From assembly GCA_964019335.1 (NCBI GenBank), contig OZ025687.1, positions 372,001 to 436,000 of the forward strand: 64,000 bases of DNA. Reading direction: 5' to 3'. Below are positions 35,041-44,422 of this stretch, piece by piece (the stretch's first letter is position 1; each line of letters starts with the position of its first letter). The DNA is from Diplonema japonicum (taxonomy: Eukaryota; Euglenozoa; Diplonemea; Diplonemida; Diplonemidae). Made by a program: the position numbers and the translations under genes. The notes beneath the pieces were generated by a model. That model worked only from the letters and a program-made list of their open reading frames with translations. It was not told the DNA's origin and made no database searches.

Positions 35041-35112
35041 TTTTTTTCCCCCCCTCTCTTACCCCTTTCAAATTTTTTTTTTAAACTCAGTGGGGGGGAA
35101 ACAAAAAAAAAA
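35041..35112 (+). promoter_or_regulatory. Putative spliced-leader acceptor and A-rich leader of the GGTase-I beta gene
   Basis: A C/T-rich tract ends in AAACTCAG (AG at 35089-35090). A 22-nt purine leader ending in a run of A then runs to ATG 35113. This is the clearest example of the pyrimidine-tract, AG, A-run, ATG arrangement that recurs in this window. Confidence 0.5.
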
Positions 35113-36066
35113 ATGGAGTCCGAAAAAAAAGAAATTGAACACGAAAAACATATAAAAATATGTTTGGCGGCTATCGAGAAAACCACAAGATATGAGGCTT
35201 TGGATGCCAACAGGATGACGCTGCTGTACTTTGCAGTTTTGGGAATCGCGACCCACAAGCAGAAGGATACAGTTCTGACAACCGATTTGAAACAAAAAAT
35301 CATCGAATGGATATATATGCAACAAGAATCGCAGGAGAACGGCGGGGGCTTCAGAAGCACAAATACAATCCAAGGGAACGGAGAAGGACACATAACTATG
35401 ACTCAATGCGCACTCCTAACCCTTCTCACCTGCGGGGACGACCTCTCCAGAGTAAACACAAACGCCATCGCCACCCATCTAAAAAATCTTCAAACCAAAG
35501 AAGGCGGCTTCATCTGCGTTCCTAATGGAGAATCTGACGTGCGGTTCATGTATAGTGCCTGCGTGACAGCATCTATTCTCAAATTATTTCATGTTTTTGA
35601 CACCGTTACCGCTGTTAAATACATACAAAATTGCTTGCGGTATGATGGTGGCTTTGGAGCCAACCCTGGATGTGAAGGTCATGGTGGGACTACCTTTTGT
35701 GCGCTGGCGTCTTTAAAGCTTCTCAATGCGTTTGATTCAAAGTCGCTTTCCCGAACCAAGAAGTGGCTTGTGTCTCGACTCTCCCCCACCGGTTTCAACG
35801 GCCGGCCGAACAAAACCCCTGACACATGCTACACGTACTGGATCGGCACCTCTTTGTCCTTCTTCCCGAACGCCATTCCTCTTGACATGTCTAGGCTTGT
35901 CTCGTTTGTCTGCGACTGTCAAAAGAACCATGGTGGTATTGCGAAGACGCCCGATGCACCGTTCGACCTATTGCACACAGCACTGCCGATCGCAGGGCTG
36001 GTGAACATTAAAGCAATGGACGGAACTGAAATGAACGCGGTTCTTGGGTTGCCCGTCGCTTGCTGA
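35113..36066 (+). CDS. Protein geranylgeranyltransferase type I, beta subunit
   Basis: Catalytic subunit (317 aa) that attaches geranylgeranyl to C-terminal CaaX proteins such as Rho-type GTPases, as a heterodimer with an alpha subunit. Prenyltransferase beta repeats are visible: NGGGFRS, KEGGFICV, YDGGFGANPG and NHGGIAKT. Substrate-site motifs are DVRFMYSAC and EGHGGTTFCALASL. Zinc ligands are Asp 237 and Cys 239 in PDTCYTYW, and His 288 in DLLHT. GFNGRPNKTPDTCY matches type I beta better than farnesyltransferase beta. It is slightly shorter than animal homologues (~377 aa) and lacks their C-terminal tail. Only 108 nt separate its stop from the centrin ATG. Confidence 0.9.
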   Translation: MESEKKEIEHEKHIKICLAAIEKTTRYEALDANRMTLLYFAVLGIATHKQKDTVLTTDLKQKIIEWIYMQQESQENGGGFRSTNTIQGNGEGHITMTQCALLTLLTCGDDLSRVNTNAIATHLKNLQTKEGGFICVPNGESDVRFMYSACVTASILKLFHVFDTVTAVKYIQNCLRYDGGFGANPGCEGHGGTTFCALASLKLLNAFDSKSLSRTKKWLVSRLSPTGFNGRPNKTPDTCYTYWIGTSLSFFPNAIPLDMSRLVSFVCDCQKNHGGIAKTPDAPFDLLHTALPIAGLVNIKAMDGTEMNAVLGLPVAC

Positions 36067-36081
36067 AGTAGTGATGGAATT

Positions 36082-36112
<31 letters not shown>

Positions 36113-36174
36113 CTCCAAAAAAAAAAAAAAGAAAAGGGGGGAAAAAAAAAAAAAAAAAGAAAAAGAAAAAAAAA
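36067..36174 (+). promoter_or_regulatory. Compact intercistronic spacer
   Basis: These 108 nt hold a ~30-T tract, CTCC, and then A/G-rich sequence with AG candidates up to the centrin ATG. They must serve both the 3' end of the upstream mRNA and the 5' end of centrin, as in trans-spliced polycistrons. Confidence 0.5.
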
Positions 36175-36690
36175 ATGTCAGCTCGATACCAGCGCTCGAC
36201 ACCAGGCGGCGGTGTAGGGCGAAGGAGGAAGATGAAATTCGAGCTCAGTGAAGAACAGCGACAGGAGATCAGGGAGGCCTTTGAACTGTTCGACACCGAT
36301 AAGAATGGGCTGATAGACGCTCACGAAATGAAAGTAGCAATGAGAGCTCTTGGGTTCGATGTTAGAAAGGACGAGGCCGTCAGGCTGATCGAAAGCGTGT
36401 CCTCAGAGGGCGCACAACACATTTCCCTATACAATTTTATTGAGATTATGACGGAGAAGATCAGCGAGAGGGACCCACGCGATGAAATGATGCGTGCCTT
36501 CCAGCTTTTCGATGATGATTCCACAGGGAAAATCACCTTGAAGAACCTGCGCCGTGTTGCGCGTGATCTTGGAGAGAACATGACAGATGACGAGCTCCAA
36601 GCGATGATCGATGAGTTTGACAAGGACCAGGATGGTGAGATAAACGAGGACGAATTCATCAACATCATGACGAACAATGATGATTTTTAG
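36175..36690 (+). CDS. Centrin
   Basis: EF-hand Ca2+-binding protein (171 aa) of basal bodies and centrioles. After a ~25-residue basic N-terminal tail comes the typical [24 protein letters not shown] loop 1 ([12 protein letters not shown]) and loop 4 ([12 protein letters not shown]) look canonical. Loop 2 ([12 protein letters not shown]) lacks Ca2+ ligands, and loop 3 ([12 protein letters not shown]) is weaker. Signature stretches [13 protein letters not shown] and [10 protein letters not shown] are centrin-specific rather than calmodulin. No intron. The family length (~160-172 aa) matches. Confidence 0.95.
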   Translation: MSARYQRSTPGGGVGRRRKMKFELSEEQRQEIREAFELFDTDKNGLIDAHEMKVAMRALGFDVRKDEAVRLIESVSSEGAQHISLYNFIEIMTEKISERDPRDEMMRAFQLFDDDSTGKITLKNLRRVARDLGENMTDDELQAMIDEFDKDQDGEINEDEFINIMTNNDDF

Positions 36691-37037
36691 ATTTGAGAGA
36701 ATAGATTTTTTTTTTCTTTTTTTTTTTAGCTATGTGGCGTTTGTGAGCGCTATTCCTTTTTTTTTTTTTTTTTAGACTTCTCTTTTTTTTTTTCCTCTTT
36801 TTTTTAAAGAATATTTTATTTTGGTAGGTTTTTATTATTATTATTTATTACTTTTATTTATTTATTTATTTATTTATTATTACTCCCTTCTGCAACAATC
36901 CGTTCTCCCCTCCCCTAATATTGTTTTTTTTTTGTTTTTGTTTTCTTAAGTAAATTATGCATAAAATCCTCACATCAAATCAAAGGGAGGAAACACCGAA
37001 AGAGAAAAAAAAAAAAAGAGAAAAAAAAAAAAAACAA
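36691..37037. other. Intercistronic spacer with tetranucleotide repeats
   Basis: T tracts, a TATT/ATTT run at 36840-36880, then an A-rich leader. No gene. It presumably holds the centrin polyadenylation site and the cyclase trans-splice acceptor. Confidence 0.5.
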
Positions 37038-37046
37038 ATGCGATGA
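37038..37046 (+). promoter_or_regulatory. Two-codon upstream ORF overlapping the cyclase start
   Basis: ATGCGATGA: a start codon at 37038 is followed by one Arg codon and a TGA whose last two bases lie in the next codon region of the main ORF (stop 37044-37046, main ATG 37043-37045). Scanning ribosomes would meet it first. Confidence 0.5.
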
Positions 37047-40000
37047 GCGGCTTTCCAGACAAGTCCGACCAACCGCTTCCAAGGGTACGGCCGGGCACAG
37101 GCCGCAGCTGGAATGGGGCTGCCGTGGCGGGCGGGGTTTTCTTAAGCCCTGTACCGCCTCCAGAGCTGGGGCAGGTAGTACCGTACAAGGGCGACGGACA
37201 AGCTACAAAAAACCCAAGAAAACACGGAACCAGCCCGAGAAAATACAGAATAGGACTACCACCCGCACTAGCAGAGCCACTATCGGGCAAACACCTATCG
37301 CATTATGAAGAAGTAGAGGACTCGCAGCAGTACAACGAGTACCAAAAACTGCGTGCAAACGTGACCTCTATTCAAGATTCAATCGATGCTGCACTTCAGC
37401 AGATCTCTGCCGACACCACACACGACCCCGCGGACCCGGAGGCCTTCTCCCACCGCATGGACGCCAACGGGCACAGCAAGATCACAAAGCTCCAGACACT
37501 TGTAAACGAAACTCTTGCGGAGCTCCGTGTTCAAAAGCGCAGGACCATCGACTTGGAAGAAGAGGTCGACGATTTAAGATTCCAGCTGCACGAGAAGGAA
37601 GCGATTGTGCATGGCATGCAAAACGAACTCGCCACACTGCGCTCCAAACGTGACAACTTCGAGGTGGACTTGGAGACCTTCAGGAAGGAGCACAGCATTG
37701 CGGTGTTCGACAAGAGCCAGCTTGCCGAAGAGGTCGCGCGGCTTCGAAAGCAGTCTGTTGCCGATAAAAAAATGTTCGAAGCAGAGCGGCTGCACCTCCA
37801 GCGGGCCTCGCAAGGCAAGCCGAAGATCGACAGCAAGCTGAAGAACCTCCCCACCAAACCACAGCCCTCCTCCTCCGTCCTGACCCTATCATCGGGGCTG
37901 AAACGTTTCAGCGAAAATGAACGAGGCCCCGAAGGAAGGCTCACTTTAGTATTCACCGATATCCAAGGGTCGACAAGCCTATGGGAGGCACTGGGGGAGA
38001 AAATGCACGGCGAGCTTGAGAAACACAACACAGTGATCAGGCAGGAGATCAGCCAATGGAAAGGCTACGAAGTCAAGACGCAAGGCGACTCCTTCATGGT
38101 GGCGTTCGCAGATGTGACCAAAGCCGCGTGCTTCTGCCTCAGCGTGCAGCTCAAGCTGATGACCGTGAAGTGGGAGCCAGCCCTGGACAGCATACCCGAC
38201 TCTGTACCCCGCAACATCGAGCTGGGGAATGGGATCCAAACCAAAGTGTGGAACGGCCTGCGCGTGAGAATGGGGATGCATGTGGGTGAGCCTATCTGCC
38301 AGATCGACATCACTTCAGGCCGCATGGACTACTTCGGTCCTATGGTGAACCAGTCGGCCAGAGTCCAAGGCGTGGCCTTGGGGGGCATGATATCCCTCAC
38401 ACCGGAGATTAGAAAGGAGATTGTTCTGAGCAAGATACCTGGACATCTGCAGCCACACTTCGAGGATATTGGAATTTTCACCTTGAAAGGCATCTCGGAG
38501 CCTGTCATGCTTCAGCAGGTTCTGCCTGTCTCGCTGAAGCCGCGTTTAGACGATTTCGTACCGTTGAAGACACGCGACAAGACGGAGGACACGTCAGGTG
38601 CGCCAACAGGGACTGTGTGCTTGGTGTTCCTGCGTATTGTTTCCGCCATCAACATCGAGCAAACGAGCGCGGAGCTGTGGGCGAACGTTTTGAAGGTGTT
38701 TCAGAACGAAGTGCGGGTGACGGCAGAGGTGGCAGGCGGGTACATCAGCCTCATCGACGCGGACAGGGTGACGCTGGCCTTCCAGTACCCGAAGGTGGGC
38801 TTCAAATGGGCAATGGACCTGCAGAGCGATCTGATGAACCTTCTGTGGGATTCGGAGCTGTGCGCCGTACCCGGGTTTGAGGACGTGCAGCACCAGGGGC
38901 GCAGCGTCCTAACAGGACCAAGAGTCCAGATAGGAATGCACGTCGACGAGTGTGACACTTCATACAACCCAGTCACGAAAACAGTCACATACGTTGGCTC
39001 AGGTGTCCCTGTTGCTGGCGCCATGTCGTTGGAAGCAAAGGGCGGTGAGACACTCATCTCGGAAGAGGTGTACATGCATGTTCATGGTTTGAAAGACATT
39101 TTTGTCCAAGGCGCGAAGGGCGTCTGCGTGGAGGGGTGTGAGGGGACATATAACTCGTACTACGCCTTCCCGAAGAACCTGCCCGAGCGTGCGAACCACC
39201 TGATGGAGTCCGACATCGTGGAGATCACACAGAAGAAGAAGATCGACGCGAAGCTCACGACCGCACCTTTCGGAAAACTGGCGCTCGTCTTCACTGACGT
39301 GCAGAACAGCACAGTGCTTTGGGAAGCAGATGAGCTTGCGATGTCGCAATCAGTGAGGCTGCATCACGAATGGATGCGGACAGGGTTGGCCAAGTTCAAC
39401 GGCTACGAGGTGAAGACAGAAGGCGACGCTTTCATGGTAGCCTTCCATGGTTCACCGGACGCCATGAGATGGTGTTTATACATGCAGGAGATGCTTCTGA
39501 ACCTAGACTACCCGAAAAGCCTGCTTAAAAACCCAGACGCCCGTCCTGAGACAAAGAGGAACACACTAATCTGGCGCGGCCTTCGTGTGAGAATGGGAAT
39601 CCACGTTGGAACTCCACGGTGCGAGACAGATCCTACCACCGGAAGGATGGACTACTACGGGCAGATGGTCAACAAAGCAGCAAGAGTATCAGGTCTGGCA
39701 CAAGGAGGGCAGATCATCATGTCTGAAGAAGCCTATTTGGAAATCCAACCGAAACTATTGGAACTTGGTGCCCCAGTCATCACAGACGGCGGAGAGGTCT
39801 CTTTGAAGGGTATCAAAAAGAAGGCGAAAGTGTTCACGGCAGTGTCGAAGTCATTGAAGGCGAGGACCTTCTTCAAAAGCAAACTTGTTGCCGACGAAGA
39901 TACAGCGATCACCAAACTTCTGGAGGAGCATGAGAAAGCTAAGATGGTGAAAACACCATCCGCGCCAATAGGGCGTGTGGCCATCGCCTTCACAGACATC

Positions 40001-42205
40001 CAGAACAGCACTGTTCTATGGGAGAAATGCTCGAAGATGGCACAGGTCGTCCAGATCCACCACAAAATGATGAGAGAAGGGATAAGAAAGTTCAACGGCT
40101 ACGAGGTGAAAACAGAAGGTGACGCCTTCATGGTAGCCTTCGGCTCGTCAAAGGATGGCGTGGGATGGTGCCTGCACATGCAACAACAGCTAATGGACGG
40201 CGATTGGTTCAGTGAACTGCTTCAAATGTCTGACGCCTGCAAGGAAGAATCCAAGGGAAAACTCATATGGAGAGGCCCCCGTGTACGCATGGGACTACAC
40301 GTAGGTCAAGAACCAGAACTCGGATGGGAGAAGGACGAATGCACCCAACGAATGGACTACTACGGGAAAATGGTGAACAAGGCAGCCAGAGTGTCCGGCC
40401 TTGGAAAAGGCGGTGAAATCGTAATCTCATCTGACTGCCACGAAGACATCTCACATGAAAAGGGCATCACCCCATACCAATCAGTGTCTCTTGGGTCAAA
40501 GACACTAAAGGGCATCGACAAACCAGTACAAGTGTACTCGCTGGTACCGAAGGGTTTCGAGGACCGCAGAAAAACCTGGGCGGAGATGGACCAGAAGAAA
40601 GCCCCGCAAACAGATGTTCAAAACGCTCAAATTTGGTACGAAAAATATCAAGCGGAGCTGGCGAGGAAAGAAGAGGAGAGAAAAATGGCTCCGTCGGGAA
40701 ATGTAACCTTAGTGTTCACAGACGTCCAAGGATCCACAAAACTCTGGGACACAGACGACAAGGTGATGGCGGAAGCCGTTCAAATCCACCACGAGATCAT
40801 GCGTAGCGTGATCGCAAAGCTCGGCGGCTACGAGGTGAAGACAGAAGGCGACGCTTTCATGGTAGCCTTCCACAACCCAACAGTCGCAGCGAAGTGGTGC
40901 ATAACGGTACAACGCGAACTGCTAACATGTGAATGGCCCGAAAACCTCCTCCACATGGATTTATGCAAACCTATATATGACGAGGAAGAAAATCTAATAT
41001 GGCGCGGGCTACGCGTTCGAATGGGTTTCCACACTGGCGAAGTTGAAACTGTTGTCGACCCCACCACCGAAAGGATAGACTACTACGGGCCTATGGTCAA
41101 TGCTTCCGCGCGTATTGGCGGGCTTGGTGTGGGCGGTGAAATTGTCACATCATTCGAATCTGCTGACTCCATCGAACTCCCTGACGCAGGCAATCCCATC
41201 ATCATGTTCTTGGAACAACGCACCTTGAAGGGCATTTCGCAGGAGTTCGAAATTTACAGAATTATACCAACCGATCTGGCATCACGCGAGCTTCCAAAAC
41301 CCGAAACCCGCGACGACATTAAACGAAAATTCTCCGACAGGCAATCCATCATATCGGAGTACTCAGTTCCCGAAGAGGAGGACGGCGAGCCCACCCCGGG
41401 AAAACCCGTTAAGTCCGCTAGAACACGCTCATTTAAAGAAGAGATCACTGCTGTTAAAAAAGACAATAACAACCTTCGGGACGATTTAACAGGCTACAAG
41501 GCGAAGCTGAAAGCTGCCGAGAAGGCTGAACAAGAACGCGCTTTCGAAGTGTATAGAATACACAGACACTTACGAATTTTCATGAATTTGATTAGAAAAT
41601 ACGGAGATTGTGCAGTGGACAGGACGAAAGGGGTTTTTTCACAAACAGACATGGTGCACGAATGGATTCGCCAGCACAGGTTGATAATGTCAGCAGAGAG
41701 CCCTGGCGAGCACGGTGTCGTCCGCAGGAGAGACGACAAAAAGCAACCGAAACCAAATGTCGAGATGAAAACACAAAAGGAACTTGCAATCGAGTCTCAA
41801 AAAGATGAAGAAACACACATTACCTTTTTGAACGGCACCTGGCAGGTAGCAACGTCGAAGCTGTCTAGAAGCATTGTTGGGCATTTGTCGAAGCACTTCT
41901 TTTACTTCCACACAAACATGGTGCAGCCGCTGCTTAAAGCACGCAGCCAAAAGGAGAAAACCGAGGAGGCCAACTTCCCATCACGCTTCCAACGAAGCAG
42001 TTTGCGATACTCGACTGGTCAACACCGTGGGAGCAAAACCGACCAACCATATGATAGCGGTGAGCAGCAGCCACAACAACAACAACCACCGCAACAACCA
42101 GCTGCACAAAATTCTCCCTTCAATTCCCGAAGACGACGCACGCGTCGTTCTAAGTCAATCGCCTCCGCTATCTCAGATAAGGAACCTGACAAGGATGATG
42201 CGTGA
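37043..42205 (+). CDS. Multi-domain class III nucleotide cyclase, five cyclase modules
   Basis: A 1720-aa soluble protein with no membrane segment or signal peptide. Residues ~90-270 are coiled coil. Five class III cyclase domains follow at about 295-490, 520-705, 740-935, 975-1165 and 1215-1405. Domains 1, 3, 4 and 5 keep the metal Asp in FTD(I/V)Q.ST, the YEVKT(Q/E)GD.FMVAF strand with the second metal Asp and a base-contacting Lys, and (F/Y)YG.MVN.(A/S)AR with the transition-state Asn/Arg. This is the euglenozoan adenylate cyclase pattern, so cAMP from ATP is expected. Domain 2 has lost FTD (VFLRI) and the Asn/Arg (GSGVPVAGA) and is probably inactive. The C-terminus has a coiled coil (~1470-1500), a helical region, and Gln-rich and Arg-rich ends. 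No kinetoplastid-type receptor domain or BLUF domain is seen. Class III domains need dimers, so the modules may pair within one chain. Confidence 0.9.
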   Translation: MSGFPDKSDQPLPRVRPGTGRSWNGAAVAGGVFLSPVPPPELGQVVPYKGDGQATKNPRKHGTSPRKYRIGLPPALAEPLSGKHLSHYEEVEDSQQYNEYQKLRANVTSIQDSIDAALQQISADTTHDPADPEAFSHRMDANGHSKITKLQTLVNETLAELRVQKRRTIDLEEEVDDLRFQLHEKEAIVHGMQNELATLRSKRDNFEVDLETFRKEHSIAVFDKSQLAEEVARLRKQSVADKKMFEAERLHLQRASQGKPKIDSKLKNLPTKPQPSSSVLTLSSGLKRFSENERGPEGRLTLVFTDIQGSTSLWEALGEKMHGELEKHNTVIRQEISQWKGYEVKTQGDSFMVAFADVTKAACFCLSVQLKLMTVKWEPALDSIPDSVPRNIELGNGIQTKVWNGLRVRMGMHVGEPICQIDITSGRMDYFGPMVNQSARVQGVALGGMISLTPEIRKEIVLSKIPGHLQPHFEDIGIFTLKGISEPVMLQQVLPVSLKPRLDDFVPLKTRDKTEDTSGAPTGTVCLVFLRIVSAINIEQTSAELWANVLKVFQNEVRVTAEVAGGYISLIDADRVTLAFQYPKVGFKWAMDLQSDLMNLLWDSELCAVPGFEDVQHQGRSVLTGPRVQIGMHVDECDTSYNPVTKTVTYVGSGVPVAGAMSLEAKGGETLISEEVYMHVHGLKDIFVQGAKGVCVEGCEGTYNSYYAFPKNLPERANHLMESDIVEITQKKKIDAKLTTAPFGKLALVFTDVQNSTVLWEADELAMSQSVRLHHEWMRTGLAKFNGYEVKTEGDAFMVAFHGSPDAMRWCLYMQEMLLNLDYPKSLLKNPDARPETKRNTLIWRGLRVRMGIHVGTPRCETDPTTGRMDYYGQMVNKAARVSGLAQGGQIIMSEEAYLEIQPKLLELGAPVITDGGEVSLKGIKKKAKVFTAVSKSLKARTFFKSKLVADEDTAITKLLEEHEKAKMVKTPSAPIGRVAIAFTDIQNSTVLWEKCSKMAQVVQIHHKMMREGIRKFNGYEVKTEGDAFMVAFGSSKDGVGWCLHMQQQLMDGDWFSELLQMSDACKEESKGKLIWRGPRVRMGLHVGQEPELGWEKDECTQRMDYYGKMVNKAARVSGLGKGGEIVISSDCHEDISHEKGITPYQSVSLGSKTLKGIDKPVQVYSLVPKGFEDRRKTWAEMDQKKAPQTDVQNAQIWYEKYQAELARKEEERKMAPSGNVTLVFTDVQGSTKLWDTDDKVMAEAVQIHHEIMRSVIAKLGGYEVKTEGDAFMVAFHNPTVAAKWCITVQRELLTCEWPENLLHMDLCKPIYDEEENLIWRGLRVRMGFHTGEVETVVDPTTERIDYYGPMVNASARIGGLGVGGEIVTSFESADSIELPDAGNPIIMFLEQRTLKGISQEFEIYRIIPTDLASRELPKPETRDDIKRKFSDRQSIISEYSVPEEEDGEPTPGKPVKSARTRSFKEEITAVKKDNNNLRDDLTGYKAKLKAAEKAEQERAFEVYRIHRHLRIFMNLIRKYGDCAVDRTKGVFSQTDMVHEWIRQHRLIMSAESPGEHGVVRRRDDKKQPKPNVEMKTQKELAIESQKDEETHITFLNGTWQVATSKLSRSIVGHLSKHFFYFHTNMVQPLLKARSQKEKTEEANFPSRFQRSSLRYSTGQHRGSKTDQPYDSGEQQPQQQQPPQQPAAQNSPFNSRRRRTRRSKSIASAISDKEPDKDDA

Positions 42206-42735
42206 ACACGTGAGATATTATTATTTTTTTTTTTTTTTTTGAAAAAAAAAAAGGTGGGAAGGAGGGGTTTTTTTTTTTTTTGTATGAACACTTTTTTTTT
42301 TTTTTTTTTTTTTCCCCGTCTTCCCTTGGGTTATAAACTCCTATGGGTTTCTAACCGGCTCCTGTTCTCCCCCTAGTTTTATGATATGCCTTACATTTAA
42401 GTTAAATCTTTTTTTTTTTTTATCTTTTGATGGTAATATGCACTTTTCTTTTTTAAACGGTGTTTTTTCTTTTTGCTCTGGAAAAAAAAAACACTGCAAA
42501 ATTGAAACAAACGAGGCGGGGGGGGGGGGATAAAGGAAGGGAGAGAGGGATGAAGCAGGAATTAACCCGTGCACATTATTTCCCCTTCCTTGCTTTTTCT
42601 TTTCTTCTTTTTTTTCGTTACCTTCTCCTTTGGTGGGTAGTTGCTGGTACTTCTCCCTACCACAGGGTGTTTCTTTTTCTTCTCTTTTTTTTTTTCTCTT
42701 CTCGTTTTTTCTTCTTCTTTTTTTTAGGCGATCCT

Positions 42736-42771
42736 GTCACATACTGCAGGTTCCCTTCAAAGACATCTTTT
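42736..42771 (+). repeat. Dispersed 36-nt repeat, copy A1
   Basis: GTCACATACTGCAGGTTCCC and the following 16 nt are identical to 62124-62159. It is preceded here by a long pyrimidine tract ending in TTTTTAG. Confidence 0.7.
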
Positions 42772-42975
42772 TTTCCCCCTTCCCACAAGATGTACAGCGA
42801 AAAGCTATATGCTTAGCTGATGAAACCAACGCGTGGAAATGAAACAGGAAAAAGAAAAATACCGACAATAATCGGCAAAAAAACGGAAGGGAGGGAAGAA
42901 TGAAAGAAGAAAAAAAGGTAAATTCCCCCCTTTTTTTCGCTTCCCCCCCCCCCCCCCCCCCCCCCACGAGCGGTA

Positions 42976-43011
42976 GCATGCAATACTTATCTCAGGATTT
43001 GTACCATGTGC
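42976..43011 (+). repeat. Dispersed 36-nt repeat, copy B1
   Basis: Matches 48395-48430 with two differences. It shares the core ACTTATCTCAGGATTTGTAC. Confidence 0.7.
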
Positions 43012-43258
43012 TTAAACAAATGCTAAAAACCGACTTCTTTTTTTTTTCCATCTCTTTCCATGCCCCCCCCCCCCCCCCCCCCCCCTCTATGTGCCGTGGT
43101 ATTTCAGTTCTTCTTTTTTTTCTTCTGCTTTTTTTTTTTCTGTTTCTCTGTCCCACGTTACAACAACAACGGGAAAAAAAAAAGAAATTCTTATTTTTTT
43201 TCTTGTTCCCCTCATTTTTTATTTACTTCATCCCCCCCCCCCCCCCCCCCCCCCCCTA

Positions 43259-43889
43259 GGGCTACGTTGTCGGCGTACGCGTACACAGCAAAATCTGAAA
43301 AAGTGCGTACGTCATACGGCTGTGCGTACGGCTCCTTACACTTACAGGTACAGGCTACGGGTCAAAGGGCTTACGTTGGACAAGAGGGGCAAATGGGAGT
43401 GGGGTACAAAAATGGATGGAAGAGAGGGTGGGCGGCAGGCTTCATGCAAACACTTTTACACCCGATTCGTCTCTATCTAGAGACGTTCTCTTCGTCATCA
43501 GGATCGGGCGCCCTGCAGGTCTTCCAACGCCAGTTCCGTCACACGCCAGTAGTCTCTCACAAACTGCGTGCAGGTGAAACTATGTTTGCTGAAGTAGAGT
43601 TTGACCTGAATTATATCTCTGACAAGAGAATCAGCTTTGTCAAATCTCAATGGCCGATCTTTGGGCTTCTACCTTGAAAGGTGCCCCTTACCCGAGCTCC
43701 GTACACCGCAGGCCTGACCCAAAAGCCTAATGCTGTCAAGTACCAACAGGTCGCAAGAGAGGCCCTTGAGTACCCACCACATGCCCAGTGACTATGGCCT
43801 TAGGCTTTTCCAAAATGAATGCCGTACGCAGCAAAAATAAAAAAGTTCGAAATACGCGTACGTACGGCCGTACGCCGACAACGTAGCCC
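43259..43889. mobile_element. Non-autonomous inverted-repeat element (MITE-like), TA-flanked
   Basis: A 631-bp unit begins GGGCTACGTTGTCGGCGTACG (43259-43279) and ends with its perfect reverse complement (43869-43889). TA dinucleotides flank both sides (43257-43258, 43890-43891), as expected for a Tc1/mariner-type target duplication. The insertion site is a C run on the left and a G run on the right. The interior has CGTACG-rich subterminal segments and no convincing protein. Mobilising transposase is unknown. Confidence 0.8.
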
Positions 43890-44422
43890 TAGGGGGGGTC
43901 ACATGGGGGTGGTAAAGTGGGTTTTTTCAAATTCGGAAATGCAGAACACTGGAGCCGCTTAAACCATGTAAAACACCCCTTTCTCGACCAAAAAATCGAT
44001 TTCCGCCCGGTACTTTTCACTTTTGGGCACCTACAAGGCATTATTTTGCATTTTTAAAACTGGTGACCACGGTTTGGTACCTGTGGTCACTGTTTTCAAA
44101 AATACAGATAAAAACAATAACAAGTGCTCAGAAATGCTCTAATCCGGCGAATTTTGATTTTTTGGTTAATTTAGAGGGTATTGGGCGGTTTTTTTTACCT
44201 TAGGGGAAGGTTTTTAAAAAAAGATTTTTTTTTCACGTTTAACCACGTTTTTTAGGACCATGTGACCCCCCTACCCCCCCCCCCCCCCCTGTCAGTATTC
44301 GTATCCAAAAAAAAAAATGGTTCATTGATTCTTATTAATCTATCCGTTCTCTTTTTTTCTTGTCCCCCTCAAAAAAAATTCTCTTCCAGCTACACATAAA
44401 AAAAATAATAATAATAAAAGCC
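43890..44422. other. Intergenic mixed-sequence stretch
   Basis: Between the inverted-repeat element and the lipase gene lies mixed unique sequence with one local inverted repeat (GGTGACCACGGTTTGGTACC / TGGTCACTG near 44061-44090). A C run follows, then an A-rich leader into ATG 44423. No gene is seen. Confidence 0.4.

Larger units (their letters stand above)
42206..43258. other. Intergenic region with homopolymers and two shared 36-nt segments
   Basis: T, A and C runs without a gene. It includes two short non-repetitive segments (42736-42771 and 42976-43011) that recur elsewhere in the window. Confidence 0.5.

Noticed and set aside
37043-42205. Kinetoplastid-type receptor adenylate cyclase
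   Set aside because: No signal peptide, extracellular domain or membrane helix, and five rather than one catalytic domains.
43060-43677. A 205-aa frame overlapping the TA-flanked element
   Set aside because: It starts in a C run and crosses the element boundary. There is no family match and the composition is unlike neighbouring genes.
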